Of a DNA stretch of 64,000 bases, positions 17,251 to 26,707 are shown piece by piece (position 1 is the stretch's first letter; each line of letters opens with the position of its first letter). A model generated the notes under the pieces. It made no database searches, had not been told where the DNA came from, and worked only from the letters and a program-made list of their open reading frames with translations. The DNA comes from Reinekea marinisedimentorum (GTDB lineage: Bacteria; Pseudomonadota; Gammaproteobacteria; Pseudomonadales; Natronospirillaceae), in NCBI RefSeq assembly GCF_004341165.1, contig NZ_SLZR01000001.1:124001-188000 (forward strand), given 5' to 3'. The position numbers and the translations under genes are program-made.

Positions 17251-18051
17251 TCAGAAACTGAACAGCCGGTTGGCATTGGCGTAGGTACTTGCCAGCACCT
17301 GTTCATTGGTAATGCCCTTCACCTCGGCAATCTTTTCGATAATAAACGGCAGGTATTGCGGCTCGTTCGAGCGGCCGCGGTAGGGCGCTGGCGTCAGATA
17401 GGGCGCGTCGGTCTCTACAACCACCTGCTCCAGCGGCGTTGCCGCCAGCACTTCGCGCACGTTATCCGCGGCATTGAAGGTCACAATGCCGTTAAAGCCG
17501 AGCATAAAGCCCTCACTCAGGCAGTATTCAGCCAGCGGCAATCCCGAGGTAAAGCTGTGAATAACGCCCTTCTTCGGCAATTGTGCACTGAAGTTTTTCA
17601 GAATGGCCTGCATGTCGTCATCGGCTTCACGGGTATGCACAACAATCGGCTGATTCAGCTGAATCGCTAAATCGAGCTGCTGCTCAAACACTTTGCGCTG
17701 TACCGCGCGGTCGGAATGATCGTAGTAATAATCCAGACCAATCTCGCCGACGGCGACGATCTTATCATCGTTACCGTGCGCCAGAATCTCGGCCGCTGTT
17801 TCATCGGTGAACTCTTTGGCATCGTGCGGGTGAACACCGAGCGTGCCCCACACCAATGGGTTTTGAGTCAGTTCACGCACCTTAGCGAGGTTACCAGGCG
17901 ACACACCGATGGTGACGACCCGCTCCACACCGTGCGCGGTGGCGCGCGCCAATACATCGGCAAGGTCTTCACCCTCCAGATAATCCAGGTGGCAGTGGGT
18001 TTCGATAATCGGGTGATTAAAAACAGGAATGTCGCGCTTCTTCTTGCTCAT
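17251..18051 (-). CDS. TatD-family metal-dependent hydrolase
   Basis: TatD proteins are TIM-barrel, divalent-metal DNases of the amidohydrolase superfamily. The 266-residue protein shows the metal-binding ETHCHLDY near the N-terminus, GEIGLDYYYD, the HTREADDD strand and the ETDAPYLTPAPYRG motif at the C-terminal side. These cover the expected His, Glu, His and Asp ligands. The start at 18051 has no convincing ribosome-binding site. Of the E. coli paralogues TatD, YcfH and YjjV, I cannot say which is the closest. Confidence 0.92.
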   Translation of the reverse strand: MSKKKRDIPVFNHPIIETHCHLDYLEGEDLADVLARATAHGVERVVTIGVSPGNLAKVRELTQNPLVWGTLGVHPHDAKEFTDETAAEILAHGNDDKIVAVGEIGLDYYYDHSDRAVQRKVFEQQLDLAIQLNQPIVVHTREADDDMQAILKNFSAQLPKKGVIHSFTSGLPLAEYCLSEGFMLGFNGIVTFNAADNVREVLAATPLEQVVVETDAPYLTPAPYRGRSNEPQYLPFIIEKIAEVKGITNEQVLASTYANANRLFSF

Positions 18052-18115
18052 GCTCTTCGCTTAAAGGTTCTACTGAGGCGCCACAGTGTACTGATTCATG
18101 CCCGCGGTGCCACCG

Positions 18116-19273
18116 TCAATCCGTCGACGATTCGCTCATCGACGCTGCCAGCCGCTGCGCCGCCCGCTTCAGTTGTGCCGGTGCTAAACAGCTGAAGTTC
18201 AAACGGATAGCCTCATAGCCAGGCGCACCTTCCGGCCAGAACGCCTGCCCCGGCACGACCGCCAAGCCATTGCGCAGGCAGCGCTGGGCCAGCGCCGGTG
18301 CTTCATCCTCTGTCAACCTCGCCCAGATAAACATGCCGCCCTGTGGTACGTCAAAACTGAGCGCGCTGCCAAGTTCGTGCTGCAGCGCTTCGGCCAACAC
18401 CTGCACACGCAGGCCATAGTGATGACGCAGGTTGCTTAGGTGTTGCGGAAATTCCGGGGCCTTCAATAAGGACAAAATCATCTGCTGCATTGGCAGCGAG
18501 CTATGCAGATCACTGGCCTGCTTCACCACCACCAGCGGGCTGAGCAATTCTGCTGAACCCTGCACATAACCAATACGCATACCCGGTGTGGCAATCTTCG
18601 AAAACGACTGCAACAGCAGGTGTTCACCCTTCATCAGGGCGCTGACCAATGGCAGTTCATCCCCGCGATAGCGTAATTGCCGGTAGGGCGCATCTTCGAT
18701 CAGCATCACCTTATAACGGTCGAGCAGTTCAGCCACCGCCAGGCGCGTGGCCAAACTCCAGCAGACGCCAGTAGGGTTGTGAAAATCCGGTACGGCGTAG
18801 AAAAACTTTACACCGCCCTTTGCCAACTCGGCCTCCAACTGTGCGATGTCCGGCCCGGTGTCGGTGGCCGGTATCAGGCCAATATCGATCTCTGCGAGCT
18901 GAAATATCTGCAAAGCGCCGAGATAAACCGGCGCTTCCGCGAGAATACGGTCACCGGGGTTCAGGTAAGCACGACTGATCAGGTCGAGCCCCTGCTGCGA
19001 GCCGGTGGTGATCAACAGTTGGTCAGGCGATGCCAGATTATTCTGCGTTGCGATATGGTCGACCAGCCCGGGTAAACCGGAGGTCAAGCCGTATTGGTAA
19101 ACGCCCGGGGTTTCCGCCAGCTCGTGCGCCGCCCTGGCCAGCAGCCCGGTCGGGAACAGCTGTGCATCCGGCAGGCCGCCAGCCAGCGACAGAATCTGCC
19201 TGCCCTGCGTGGCTTTGAGAATATCGCGGATATAAGACGGGCGTGTCGTGGCCATGCGTCGCGCGCTTTGCAT
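18116..19273 (-). CDS. PLP-dependent class I aminotransferase
   Basis: This 385-residue aminotransferase resembles the 2-aminoadipate/multisubstrate branch (LysN/ARO8 type, and the catalytic part of MocR regulators) but has no DNA-binding domain. The PLP lysine is expected at Lys226 in LQSFSKIATPGMRIGY; FHNPTGVCWS and LIEDAPYRQLRY supply the Asn and Asp/Tyr cofactor contacts. AAGGAG nine bases upstream supports the ATG at 19273. An AraC-type regulator is divergently encoded 113 bases away and might control it. The natural substrate is unknown. Confidence 0.9.
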   Translation of the reverse strand: MQSARRMATTRPSYIRDILKATQGRQILSLAGGLPDAQLFPTGLLARAAHELAETPGVYQYGLTSGLPGLVDHIATQNNLASPDQLLITTGSQQGLDLISRAYLNPGDRILAEAPVYLGALQIFQLAEIDIGLIPATDTGPDIAQLEAELAKGGVKFFYAVPDFHNPTGVCWSLATRLAVAELLDRYKVMLIEDAPYRQLRYRGDELPLVSALMKGEHLLLQSFSKIATPGMRIGYVQGSAELLSPLVVVKQASDLHSSLPMQQMILSLLKAPEFPQHLSNLRHHYGLRVQVLAEALQHELGSALSFDVPQGGMFIWARLTEDEAPALAQRCLRNGLAVVPGQAFWPEGAPGYEAIRLNFSCLAPAQLKRAAQRLAASMSESSTD

Positions 19274-19386
19274 TGGTAAAGCTCCTTAACAAAAGAGGCC
19301 TTCACTTTAGGCTGATGCCCTGCCCGGCTTTTGTGCTAAATTGCGGGGTGCTTTGTTCATTTGTGCTCTGTTAAGGCCATCTTTCC

Positions 19387-20265
19387 ATGCTGAAAACCCA
19401 GCAACGACGCATCAACGATGTTCTGTACCGGATTCATCGCGACATTGATCAGCCGCTTAACGCCACAGCGCTGGCGCAGACGGCCAACTGGTCGAGCTTT
19501 CATTTTCATCGCTGCTTTAAGGCGGTGACCGGCGAAAACGTCAACGACTATATCCGTCGTGTCCGGCTGGAAATGGCGGCCAATCAGCTGATGTTTTTCC
19601 CGCAGCAATCCATTGGCCAAACCCTGCAGCAGTGCGGTTTTGTCTCTCAAGCCTCATTCAGCCATGCCTTTAAGAAGCATTTCGGTTGCACCCCCGGCCA
19701 GTGGAGAAGCAACGGCTATCAGGCGCTGGCGCAGCAGAACCAGCAACAATGGCATGATGACCTTAAAGACCGGGCCAGCCGAGCCGAGCACTACCCCATG
19801 CCCAGTGTGCAGGTAAAAACCCTGCCGGCACGCAAAGCCGCTTATGTGCGTCACGCAGGCTACGGCCGCGACATCCGTCGGGCATGGGAGAAGCTGGAGG
19901 TATGGGCACGCCAGCAATCGCTCAACTGGGAAGCACTGCCGAAGTTTGGGCTGCACCATTCCAATGCCGACATCATACCGCTGAGCCAGTGCCACTATGT
20001 TGCCTGCATCGAGCTGGACACCAGCCCGCAACAGTTGCTGCCATTGAACCAACTGACCATTCCCGGCGGCAGCTATGCCTGCTTTGATCTGCAGGGCGTC
20101 TATGGCGATTTGCTGCCGGTGCTGCACAAGTTTTATCACGACTGGCTGCCCAACAGCGGTTACAGCCTGGCACCCACGCCCGGCTATGCTCACTACCGGC
20201 GCTGTCATTTTATGGATGCGGAAGAGCGCTTTGATCTGACTTTTTGCGTGCCCTTGTGGTTATAA
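19387..20265 (+). CDS. AraC regulator with GyrI-like effector domain
   Basis: This 292-residue transcription factor has two AraC helix-turn-helix motifs in about residues 1-105 (including WSSFHFHRCFKAVTGENVNDYI and CGFVSQASFSHAFKKHFGCTPG) and a C-terminal GyrI/SbmC-like ligand-binding domain from about residue 140. This is the Rob/MarA-like architecture used to sense small hydrophobic or drug-like molecules. It is transcribed away from the aminotransferase gene. The ligand and targets cannot be told from sequence. Confidence 0.92.
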   Translation: MLKTQQRRINDVLYRIHRDIDQPLNATALAQTANWSSFHFHRCFKAVTGENVNDYIRRVRLEMAANQLMFFPQQSIGQTLQQCGFVSQASFSHAFKKHFGCTPGQWRSNGYQALAQQNQQQWHDDLKDRASRAEHYPMPSVQVKTLPARKAAYVRHAGYGRDIRRAWEKLEVWARQQSLNWEALPKFGLHHSNADIIPLSQCHYVACIELDTSPQQLLPLNQLTIPGGSYACFDLQGVYGDLLPVLHKFYHDWLPNSGYSLAPTPGYAHYRRCHFMDAEERFDLTFCVPLWL

Positions 20266-20347
20266 AACACCTGAAGGCGCCGGTTTATAAGATGCCGGCC
20301 AACAGCAAAAAAGGTAGAATGCGCGCAAATTTTCTGGAGATGCCCTC

Positions 20348-21364
20348 ATGCGCCGTGAACTCGCCTTTAACTTTTCCCGTGTAACCGAAGCCGCCGCCCT
20401 TGCCGGATACAGCTGGCTGGGCCGTGGCGATAAAAACAAAGCCGATGGCGCTGCTGTGGAAGTCATGCGCGCCATGCTCAACAAGATCGAGTTTGATGGC
20501 GAGATTGTCATCGGTGAGGGCGAGATCGATGAAGCGCCGATGCTCTACATTGGCGAAAAGGTTGGCACCGGCGGCGACGCCTGCGATATCGCCGTCGACC
20601 CGATTGAAGGCACCCGCATGACCGCCATGGGCCAGGCCAATGCCATCGCTGTGATGGCCGTTGGCGAGAAGGGTTCATTCCTGAAAGCACCGGATATGTA
20701 CATGGAAAAGCTGGTGGTTGGCCCGGAAGCGCGCGGCTTTATCGATCTGGATATGCCGCTGGAACAGAACCTGAAGATCGTCGCCAAAGCACTGAATAAA
20801 GACTTGTCCGAGCTGGTTGTCGTCACCCTGGCTAAGCCACGCCACGATGCCGCCATTCAGCAGATGCAGGAGATGGGCGTACGCGTTTTTGCCCTGCCCG
20901 ACGGCGACGTAGCCGCCAGTATTCTGACCTGCATGCCGGAAAGCGAGGTCGACATGATGTACTGCGTCGGTGGCGCACCAGAAGGCGTGGTTTCTGCAGC
21001 GGTCATCCGCGCATTGGGTGGTGATATGCAGGGCCGCCTGATTCTGCGCAAAGATGCCAAGGGCGAAGACGAAGAAAGTCTGCGCATCAGTGCAATTGAA
21101 GAAGAGCGCTGCAAACAGATGGGCGTAGAACCCAATAAGGTGTACCAGCTGAACGACATGGCGCGCTCCGACGATGTGGTATTTTCTGCCACCGGCATCA
21201 CCAAGGGTGACCTCCTCGACGGCATCAAGCGCAAGGGCGATCTGGCCACTACAGAAACACTGTTGATTCGCGGCCGCTGCCGAACAATCCGCAAGATTCA
21301 GTCGACGCACTACCTGGACCGCAAAGACGATGACATCAAGAACACCATTCTGAGACAGGGCTAA
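20348..21364 (+). CDS. glpX: Class II fructose-1,6-bisphosphatase
   Basis: GlpX dephosphorylates fructose-1,6-bisphosphate in gluconeogenesis. The 338-residue protein (E. coli 336) has the family hallmarks VIGEGEIDEAPML, the metal-binding DPIEGTRM and VGGAPEGVVSAAVIRALGG. GGAG is eight bases before the ATG. It is followed after 50 bases by epd, so both central-carbon genes are likely expressed together. Confidence 0.97.
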   Translation: MRRELAFNFSRVTEAAALAGYSWLGRGDKNKADGAAVEVMRAMLNKIEFDGEIVIGEGEIDEAPMLYIGEKVGTGGDACDIAVDPIEGTRMTAMGQANAIAVMAVGEKGSFLKAPDMYMEKLVVGPEARGFIDLDMPLEQNLKIVAKALNKDLSELVVVTLAKPRHDAAIQQMQEMGVRVFALPDGDVAASILTCMPESEVDMMYCVGGAPEGVVSAAVIRALGGDMQGRLILRKDAKGEDEESLRISAIEEERCKQMGVEPNKVYQLNDMARSDDVVFSATGITKGDLLDGIKRKGDLATTETLLIRGRCRTIRKIQSTHYLDRKDDDIKNTILRQG

Positions 21365-21414
21365 TGGCCCTGCTCTGCGCTCTGTAAGCTGTCATCACAG
21401 AAAGGAACCAAACC

Positions 21415-22497
21415 ATGCAACACCGCTCCAGCACCGGCGATAAGCCCATCCGCATTGCTATTCATGGCTTTGGCCGCATCGGGCGCTGTGTGCTGCGAGC
21501 GTTGTATGAGGCCGGCCTGCAGGAAAGCCTCCAGATCGTTGCCATTAATGAGCTGGCCGAGCCGCAGGCTATCCGTCACCTCACCCAGTTCGACTCCACC
21601 CACGGCCGCTTCTTCTTACCGGTAACCCTCGGTGATGGCCTGCTTTGGGTGAAAGAAGACGCCATTAAACTCAGTCACGAAGCCGACATCCGCAAGTTGC
21701 CGTGGGCTGAACTGGCGATCGACATCGTTTTTGACTGCACCGGTAAAACCTACAGCAAAGCCGATGCCCAGCAGCACATCGATGCCGGAGCAAAGGCGGT
21801 ATTGCTGAGCCACCCCGGCGCTGCCGATATGGATGCCACCATCGTTTACGGGGTAAATGAGCACTTACTTTCTGCGCAGCATACTGTGGTTTCCAATGCC
21901 TCCTGCACCACCAACTGCTGCATTCCGGCGCTCAGCGTGCTGGATAACGCCTTTGGCATTGAGCGTGGCGCCATTACCACCATCCATTCTGCGATGCATG
22001 ACCAGCAGGTGATCGACGCCTACCACAGTGACTTGCGCCGAACGCGCGCCGCCGGACAATCCATTATTCCGGTGGATACCAAACTCGCCGCCGGTATTGA
22101 ACGCATTCTGCCGCATCTGGAAAACAAGTTTGAAGCGATTGCCGTGCGCGTGCCGACCATTAACGTCACGGCCATGGATTTATCACTGACGCTGAAAAGC
22201 CGGGTCGATATTCAGAGCATCAATGCCGCGCTGCAGCAGGCCGCTGTGGAAAACTTCGAGGGCATTGTTGCCTACACCGAAGAGCCGCTGGTTTCGTGCG
22301 ATTTTAATCACGACCCGCATTCCTGCATTGTCGATGGCAGCCAGACCCGGGTTTCCGACGGGCATCTGGTTAAGCTGCTGCTCTGGTGCGATAACGAGTG
22401 GGGCTTCGCCAACCGCATGCTGGATACCGCTCGCGCAATCGCTAACGTGCGCCTGAATGCCCACGAACCGGCGCAATCGGCACCCGCAGAAATTTAA
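21415..22497 (+). CDS. epd: Erythrose-4-phosphate dehydrogenase
   Basis: Epd oxidises erythrose-4-phosphate to erythronate-4-phosphate, the first committed step to pyridoxal phosphate. It is a GAPDH relative of 360 residues: NAD-binding GFGRIGR (19-24 region), catalytic Cys164 in NASCTTNC. The stretches [17 protein letters not shown] and DLRRTRAA are typical of Epd rather than glycolytic GAPDH. AAGGAACC precedes the ATG. The C-terminus is slightly longer than in E. coli (339). No pgk or fba follows, unlike the usual epd-pgk-fba order. Confidence 0.93.
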   Translation: MQHRSSTGDKPIRIAIHGFGRIGRCVLRALYEAGLQESLQIVAINELAEPQAIRHLTQFDSTHGRFFLPVTLGDGLLWVKEDAIKLSHEADIRKLPWAELAIDIVFDCTGKTYSKADAQQHIDAGAKAVLLSHPGAADMDATIVYGVNEHLLSAQHTVVSNASCTTNCCIPALSVLDNAFGIERGAITTIHSAMHDQQVIDAYHSDLRRTRAAGQSIIPVDTKLAAGIERILPHLENKFEAIAVRVPTINVTAMDLSLTLKSRVDIQSINAALQQAAVENFEGIVAYTEEPLVSCDFNHDPHSCIVDGSQTRVSDGHLVKLLLWCDNEWGFANRMLDTARAIANVRLNAHEPAQSAPAEI

Positions 22498-22545
22498 CAT
22501 TTGCCCCTTAGGCTGACCGCTGAGTATACAAAGGAAGTGATTTTT

Positions 22546-23160
22546 ATGAGCGCAACCATCAAACATCTGGTCTTCGATATGGGCGGTGTCCTGGTGCAGA
22601 TCGACTGGCACAATCAGGTATCTAAAATTCTCGGTGAAGACATTCCATTCGAGCAGATCCATGCCCGCTGGGCCAATTCCAAAGCCGCGACCGATTTTGA
22701 AGAGGGCAACATCAGCTTTGATGAATTTGCACAGCAGCTGATTGCCGAGAATAACCTGAACACCAGCGAAGCTGAGGTAAAAGCCGCCTTCCGCGCAATT
22801 CTGCTCGACGATTTCCCCGGCATTGTCGAGCTGCTGCAGCAACTCAAGCCCAACTACACGCTCAGCCTGCTGAGCAATACCAACAGCTTTCACTGGGAAA
22901 TTTTAAACCAGCGCAATTCCTTTATTCCATTGCTTGATAACCCCTTCACCAGCATGGATTTCGGCGTGATGAAGCCCGACCCGGAAATTTACCGCAAGCT
23001 GGTTAGCGCATTGAACTGCGAACCGCAGGAAATTCTGTTCTTTGATGATGGCGTCAAGAACGTCACCGCAGCCCGCGAGCTGGGCCTGAATGCCGAACAG
23101 GTTTTTGGCCCGGATGACATTAAGGCCGTTCTGCCAAAATATGGTGTTCAGCTTGGCTGA
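22546..23160 (+). CDS. HAD-superfamily hydrolase (YihX-like)
   Basis: This 204-residue phosphatase of HAD subfamily IA has motif I FDMGGVLVQ (the second Asp is replaced by Gly, as in YihX-type members), motif II LSNTNSFH, the KPDPEIY lysine and the acidic motif FFDDGVKN. YihX of E. coli is a glucose-1-phosphate phosphatase, but substrates vary widely in this group. The ATG at 22546 has AAGGAAG upstream and gives the usual N-terminus; an in-frame TTG at 22501 is less likely. It follows epd by 48 bases and could be in the same transcript. Confidence 0.9.
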   Translation: MSATIKHLVFDMGGVLVQIDWHNQVSKILGEDIPFEQIHARWANSKAATDFEEGNISFDEFAQQLIAENNLNTSEAEVKAAFRAILLDDFPGIVELLQQLKPNYTLSLLSNTNSFHWEILNQRNSFIPLLDNPFTSMDFGVMKPDPEIYRKLVSALNCEPQEILFFDDGVKNVTAARELGLNAEQVFGPDDIKAVLPKYGVQLG

Positions 23161-23265
23161 GGAATTCCGCAACGAAACTTAAAGAAACGTTAAATTTCGG
23201 AGAACGAGCTTCTTTCACGCCTGCAACCTGACTAGCATTCAGGGAGTCAATTTGGAAATCTTTCT

Positions 23266-23805
23266 ATGAGCCTAACTACTGCGGTCGTCGTTATAGATGT
23301 GCAACAGGCCTTGTGCTCCGGCCCTTTTCAAACCTTTGAATCCGACCGGGTGATCGCCACCATTAACCGTGTTACCGATAAAGCCCGCGCCGATGGCGTT
23401 CCGGTGTTTTTTGTTCAGCACGAAACCGAAACCGGCCCGATGGTGAAAGGATCTGCAGGCTGGCAACTGGCCGAGGGGCTGCACCAGTCGGAAGAAGATG
23501 CCTACATCAGCAAGCGGTTTTCCGATGCCTTTAAGGAAACGGAATTACAACGCTACTGCGATGATCAGGGCATTGGCCATTTGATTATTTGTGGCATGCA
23601 GAGTGAGTTCTGTGTCGACAGCACCACCCGCCATGCACTGGCGCGGGGCTTTGAAGTGACGATCATCGCCGATGGCCATACCACGCTCGATACCAGCGTG
23701 CTGCCGGCAGAGAAAATTTCAGCACACCACAATGCAACCTGGCAGAATCTGACCAGCTATCAGAATACTGCGCAGGTGGTGCATGCCAATGAACTGGAAA
23801 TCTGA
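23266..23805 (+). CDS. Isochorismatase-family cysteine hydrolase
   Basis: This 179-residue protein has the alpha/beta cysteine hydrolase fold. The catalytic triad is visible as Asp11 (VVVIDVQQA), Lys83 (YISKRFSDAF) and Cys116 (ICGMQSEFCVDSTTR). Relatives hydrolyse amides such as nicotinamide, N-carbamoyl compounds or peroxyureidoacrylate, and the specificity is not evident here. The gene appears to be single, with the 105-base gap upstream showing no clear promoter. Confidence 0.9.
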   Translation: MSLTTAVVVIDVQQALCSGPFQTFESDRVIATINRVTDKARADGVPVFFVQHETETGPMVKGSAGWQLAEGLHQSEEDAYISKRFSDAFKETELQRYCDDQGIGHLIICGMQSEFCVDSTTRHALARGFEVTIIADGHTTLDTSVLPAEKISAHHNATWQNLTSYQNTAQVVHANELEI

Positions 23806-23856
23806 TGCAATTTTCTGCGTGAAAAGCGTGTTCAACCCAGAATAAAAAGCCCGGTA

Positions 23857-24396
23857 TTACACCAGCGTTTTCAATAAGGCGCGCAGCTCTGCAGCCAGCT
23901 GTTCATTCACCAGTTGCCGACTTTCTTTATCGAAGTTCTTACCGAAAAACGGAACCGACAAGCTGCCCCGCAATTCCGCACCGAAGTGAGGTGCAGACTC
24001 TACCGCCAGCTTCAGTACATTTTTAGCGCCGCTGGGGCCGGGCGATGTGCCCAGCGCAACCATGGGTTTGCCCTGAAAGACCTGCTTATCGATCCGCGAT
24101 GCCCAATCAAAAATATTCTTAAAGGCGGCGGTGTAGTTACCGTTATGTTCCGCGTAGGAAACGATCAGCGCATCGGCACTGCCAATCTTTTTAAAGAAGG
24201 CCTTGGCGTCATCCGGAATACCCCAGGCAGCCTCACGGTCGCTGCTGAAGATCGGCATTTCAAAGGCGTTCAGATCGATCACTTCGACTTCCGCTTCCAC
24301 GGCCAGCTCCTGCTTTAACACCATTGCTGCATGAGTAACCAACGCTTTATTAATTGAAGCTTTACTGCTGCTTGCTGCGAAGGCCAGCACTTTCAT
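23857..24396 (-). CDS. NADPH-dependent FMN reductase family protein
   Basis: This 179-residue flavodoxin-like protein begins with the phosphate-binding loop AASSSKASINK and has the flavin-binding strands YAEHNGNYTAAFKNIFDW and ALGTSPGPSGAKN. It should use NAD(P)H to reduce FMN, quinones or azo compounds. I chose the ATG at 24396, with GGAGAG upstream, over a longer open frame that begins at 24495. No partner gene is nearby. Confidence 0.88.
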   Translation of the reverse strand: MKVLAFAASSSKASINKALVTHAAMVLKQELAVEAEVEVIDLNAFEMPIFSSDREAAWGIPDDAKAFFKKIGSADALIVSYAEHNGNYTAAFKNIFDWASRIDKQVFQGKPMVALGTSPGPSGAKNVLKLAVESAPHFGAELRGSLSVPFFGKNFDKESRQLVNEQLAAELRALLKTLV

Positions 24397-24516
24397 AACA
24401 CTCTCCAGAGCTTGATCTACGGTCAGATAATTCGGCCAATTTTGGCACAAAACAATAAGACCAATGAAGGAAAAAGTGCGTGGTAACAGCAACAACAGAT
24501 GATCTGCAGCAAGCGC

Positions 24517-26127
24517 CTAATGCATAACGACGATGCGGTCTTTGCCGGTGCGCTTTGCCTGATACATGGCGGCATCGGCGAACGACATCAGCCGTTCTGC
24601 CGACTCATCATTATTCAGGCAGGTCAGGCCGATACTCAGGGTAATGCTGATTTCGCCATTGGCGGTATAGAACCGCTCTTCTCTGATCTGCTGCCTCAGG
24701 CGCTCGGTAATGTAACGGGCATGCTCCAATGAGGTATCCCGATACAGCATCACAAACTCTTCACCACCAATGCGCGCGCAGAAATCGCCGGAGCGAACTT
24801 CGCGCTGGAAGAATTGCCCCACCTGCTGCAGCACTTCATCGCCCGTTGAATGGCCGTAGCGGTCGTTAATCTGTTTGAAGTTATCGATCAGGCTTTGCTG
24901 GTTGCGACGGGCATGCTCAAGATCGCGGTTCAGTACCTCGAAGAAGTGGCGGCGGTTTGGCAGCCGGGTCAGGGCATCGGTGCGGGCATCGTCTTCGGCG
25001 AGCAGCTTCGCCTTGTGCAGCTCCAGCGTACTCTTCAGTACCCGCTTTCTGAGCATCAGGTTGTGAAACAGCAACAGCAGAGCAATAACCACAATCACAC
25101 CAACGTGGAATTGCAGCTGGTTCTGGCGGTAAAAATCCATAAAGCTAAGATGTTCCGCCGGCGGCTGGTAAATGAATGAGTTAAGGTTTACCGGGTACTC
25201 TATGCTGCCGAACTGCTGAAAGGTATTGACGATGTGTTGCCAGCGTTCGGGGTTCATATAACCCACCGGTACAAGACCCGGCAGGATAAGGCTAACAATC
25301 TGTTCCGCCTCAAACGCCAGCTGCTCGCGGCTTTTATTCTGCGTGTTGTATTTAGCCAGGATCACATCGATGGCTTCATCGACGTTTGCCAGTGCGTAAT
25401 CCCAACCCTGCAACGATGCCCGACGGAAATCTTCCACCAGCTGCGGAGACTGCTCGATCATTCTCGGCGTTGTGGTCAGAATATCGCCGTAAAAATCGAC
25501 ACCGTAATCAACCGGCTTAAACAGCCGGTAACGGATGCCAAGCTGATCGAGCATATAGGGCTCATTGCTCAGGTAGCCATTTAATGCCTCCAGGTCACCG
25601 TCAACAAACGCCTGTAACGACAGATCACTGGCTGCAATATCGACGTCGAACATGCTCAGACCCGCCTTTTGAAACATCGCCAGCAGCTCAGCATTACTGT
25701 AACCCTGGCTGTTTCGCAGTCGCTTGCCCTTTAGCTCTGTCAGCTCAGTGACCTGAGCATCTTCACGAACAATCAGGATCGAAGGGGAATGCTGAAAAAT
25801 GGCCGCCAGTGCAACAATAGGCGCGCCCCGGGAAAAATAGATCACCGAACCTGGATCACTGACACTGAAGTCTGCAACGCCTTCAATCAGCGGCTTGATG
25901 CTCGACATATTGGCTTGCCGCTCATGAATAGTGACGTCCAGGCCGACATCAGCATAGAAGCCTTTTTCTTTGGCCATGTAGTAGCCGGCAAACTGAAACT
26001 GGTGCAGCCACTTTAGTTGCAGGCTGACCGACTGTGCCGTAGCAACAGAACAAACCCCGAAACTGGCCAGCAAAATACTGGCTGCTATGCAGGCACGTCG
26101 GAAGCTAAATAAAAGGCGTCTCTTCAA
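24517..26127 (-). CDS. NMT1-like sensor fused to a damaged GGDEF domain
   Basis: This 536-residue protein has an N-terminal signal region, a periplasmic NMT1/THI5-like ligand-binding domain (about residues 35-330, starting LQLKWLHQFQFAGYYMAKEKGFY), one membrane helix (about 345-365) and a cytoplasmic GGDEF domain. The GGEEF signature and the RSGD inhibitory-site motif are present. But where family members read roughly SLLLLDIDNFKQIND, this one reads SLIDNFKQIND: about six residues, including the first metal-binding Asp, are absent. The start is a TTG at 26127 without a clear ribosome-binding site. It may be an inactive cyclase working as a c-di-GMP or ligand receptor. Confidence 0.85.
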   Translation of the reverse strand: MKRRLLFSFRRACIAASILLASFGVCSVATAQSVSLQLKWLHQFQFAGYYMAKEKGFYADVGLDVTIHERQANMSSIKPLIEGVADFSVSDPGSVIYFSRGAPIVALAAIFQHSPSILIVREDAQVTELTELKGKRLRNSQGYSNAELLAMFQKAGLSMFDVDIAASDLSLQAFVDGDLEALNGYLSNEPYMLDQLGIRYRLFKPVDYGVDFYGDILTTTPRMIEQSPQLVEDFRRASLQGWDYALANVDEAIDVILAKYNTQNKSREQLAFEAEQIVSLILPGLVPVGYMNPERWQHIVNTFQQFGSIEYPVNLNSFIYQPPAEHLSFMDFYRQNQLQFHVGVIVVIALLLLFHNLMLRKRVLKSTLELHKAKLLAEDDARTDALTRLPNRRHFFEVLNRDLEHARRNQQSLIDNFKQINDRYGHSTGDEVLQQVGQFFQREVRSGDFCARIGGEEFVMLYRDTSLEHARYITERLRQQIREERFYTANGEISITLSIGLTCLNNDESAERLMSFADAAMYQAKRTGKDRIVVMH

Positions 26128-26206
26128 AGCTGTAAATTACCATTCCGTGGACGCCTACAGTGTAGTCGTTATTTTTAACGGATGAGAATGAGAATAGAGT
26201 GCTTTC

Positions 26207-26659
26207 TTATGACATCGCCTTTAACTTGAGTATCAGTTCCTGAATCTCCATAGGCTCTGGTGGCCGACTATTACTGTAGACCAACCGGCTCGGACAATAC
26301 TGCCGCAGATAGCTGACCTGTTCGCACAGCGCACGGAAGTTATCTGCGCATTCGGCTTCCGGACCGCCATAGGCCAACACCACCGCTTCAGGGTCGGCAT
26401 CGCTTTCATGAATAGGGTCGTCATCGCCATTGATCAGCGCACGGTGAGACAAATAGTGAGGGGAAATAATAGACCAGTGCTCAGGGATGTCGTCAGCATT
26501 CAGGTTACTGGCGAAGCGTCTTTCGAGATCGACAAAGACCATATCGGTATTGGGGATCGGCCCGTACAGCTGATAGCCAATGCCATTTACCTTGAGCTGA
26601 TGAAGCAGGTAAACCAGTGCAGGGTGCACCGGAAAGGCTCCGCCAAAACAGTCAGACAT
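26207..26659 (-). CDS. Conserved-looking hypothetical protein, 150 aa
   Basis: I do not recognise this 150-residue soluble protein. It has no signal peptide or membrane segment; it is acidic, with a cluster DGDDDPIHESDADPE-type stretch in the middle and several cysteines (Cys4, and three in the last third). AGGAAG upstream supports the ATG. It follows the psp genes on the same strand after 48 bases and precedes the NMT1-GGDEF gene by about 80 bases, so it may be part of a long transcript. Confidence 0.6.
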   Translation of the reverse strand: MSDCFGGAFPVHPALVYLLHQLKVNGIGYQLYGPIPNTDMVFVDLERRFASNLNADDIPEHWSIISPHYLSHRALINGDDDPIHESDADPEAVVLAYGGPEAECADNFRALCEQVSYLRQYCPSRLVYSNSRPPEPMEIQELILKLKAMS

Positions 26660-26707
26660 GAATGCTTCCTAATCCAAATAAGAACACGTCTGCCTGAGCT
26701 TAGCAGC

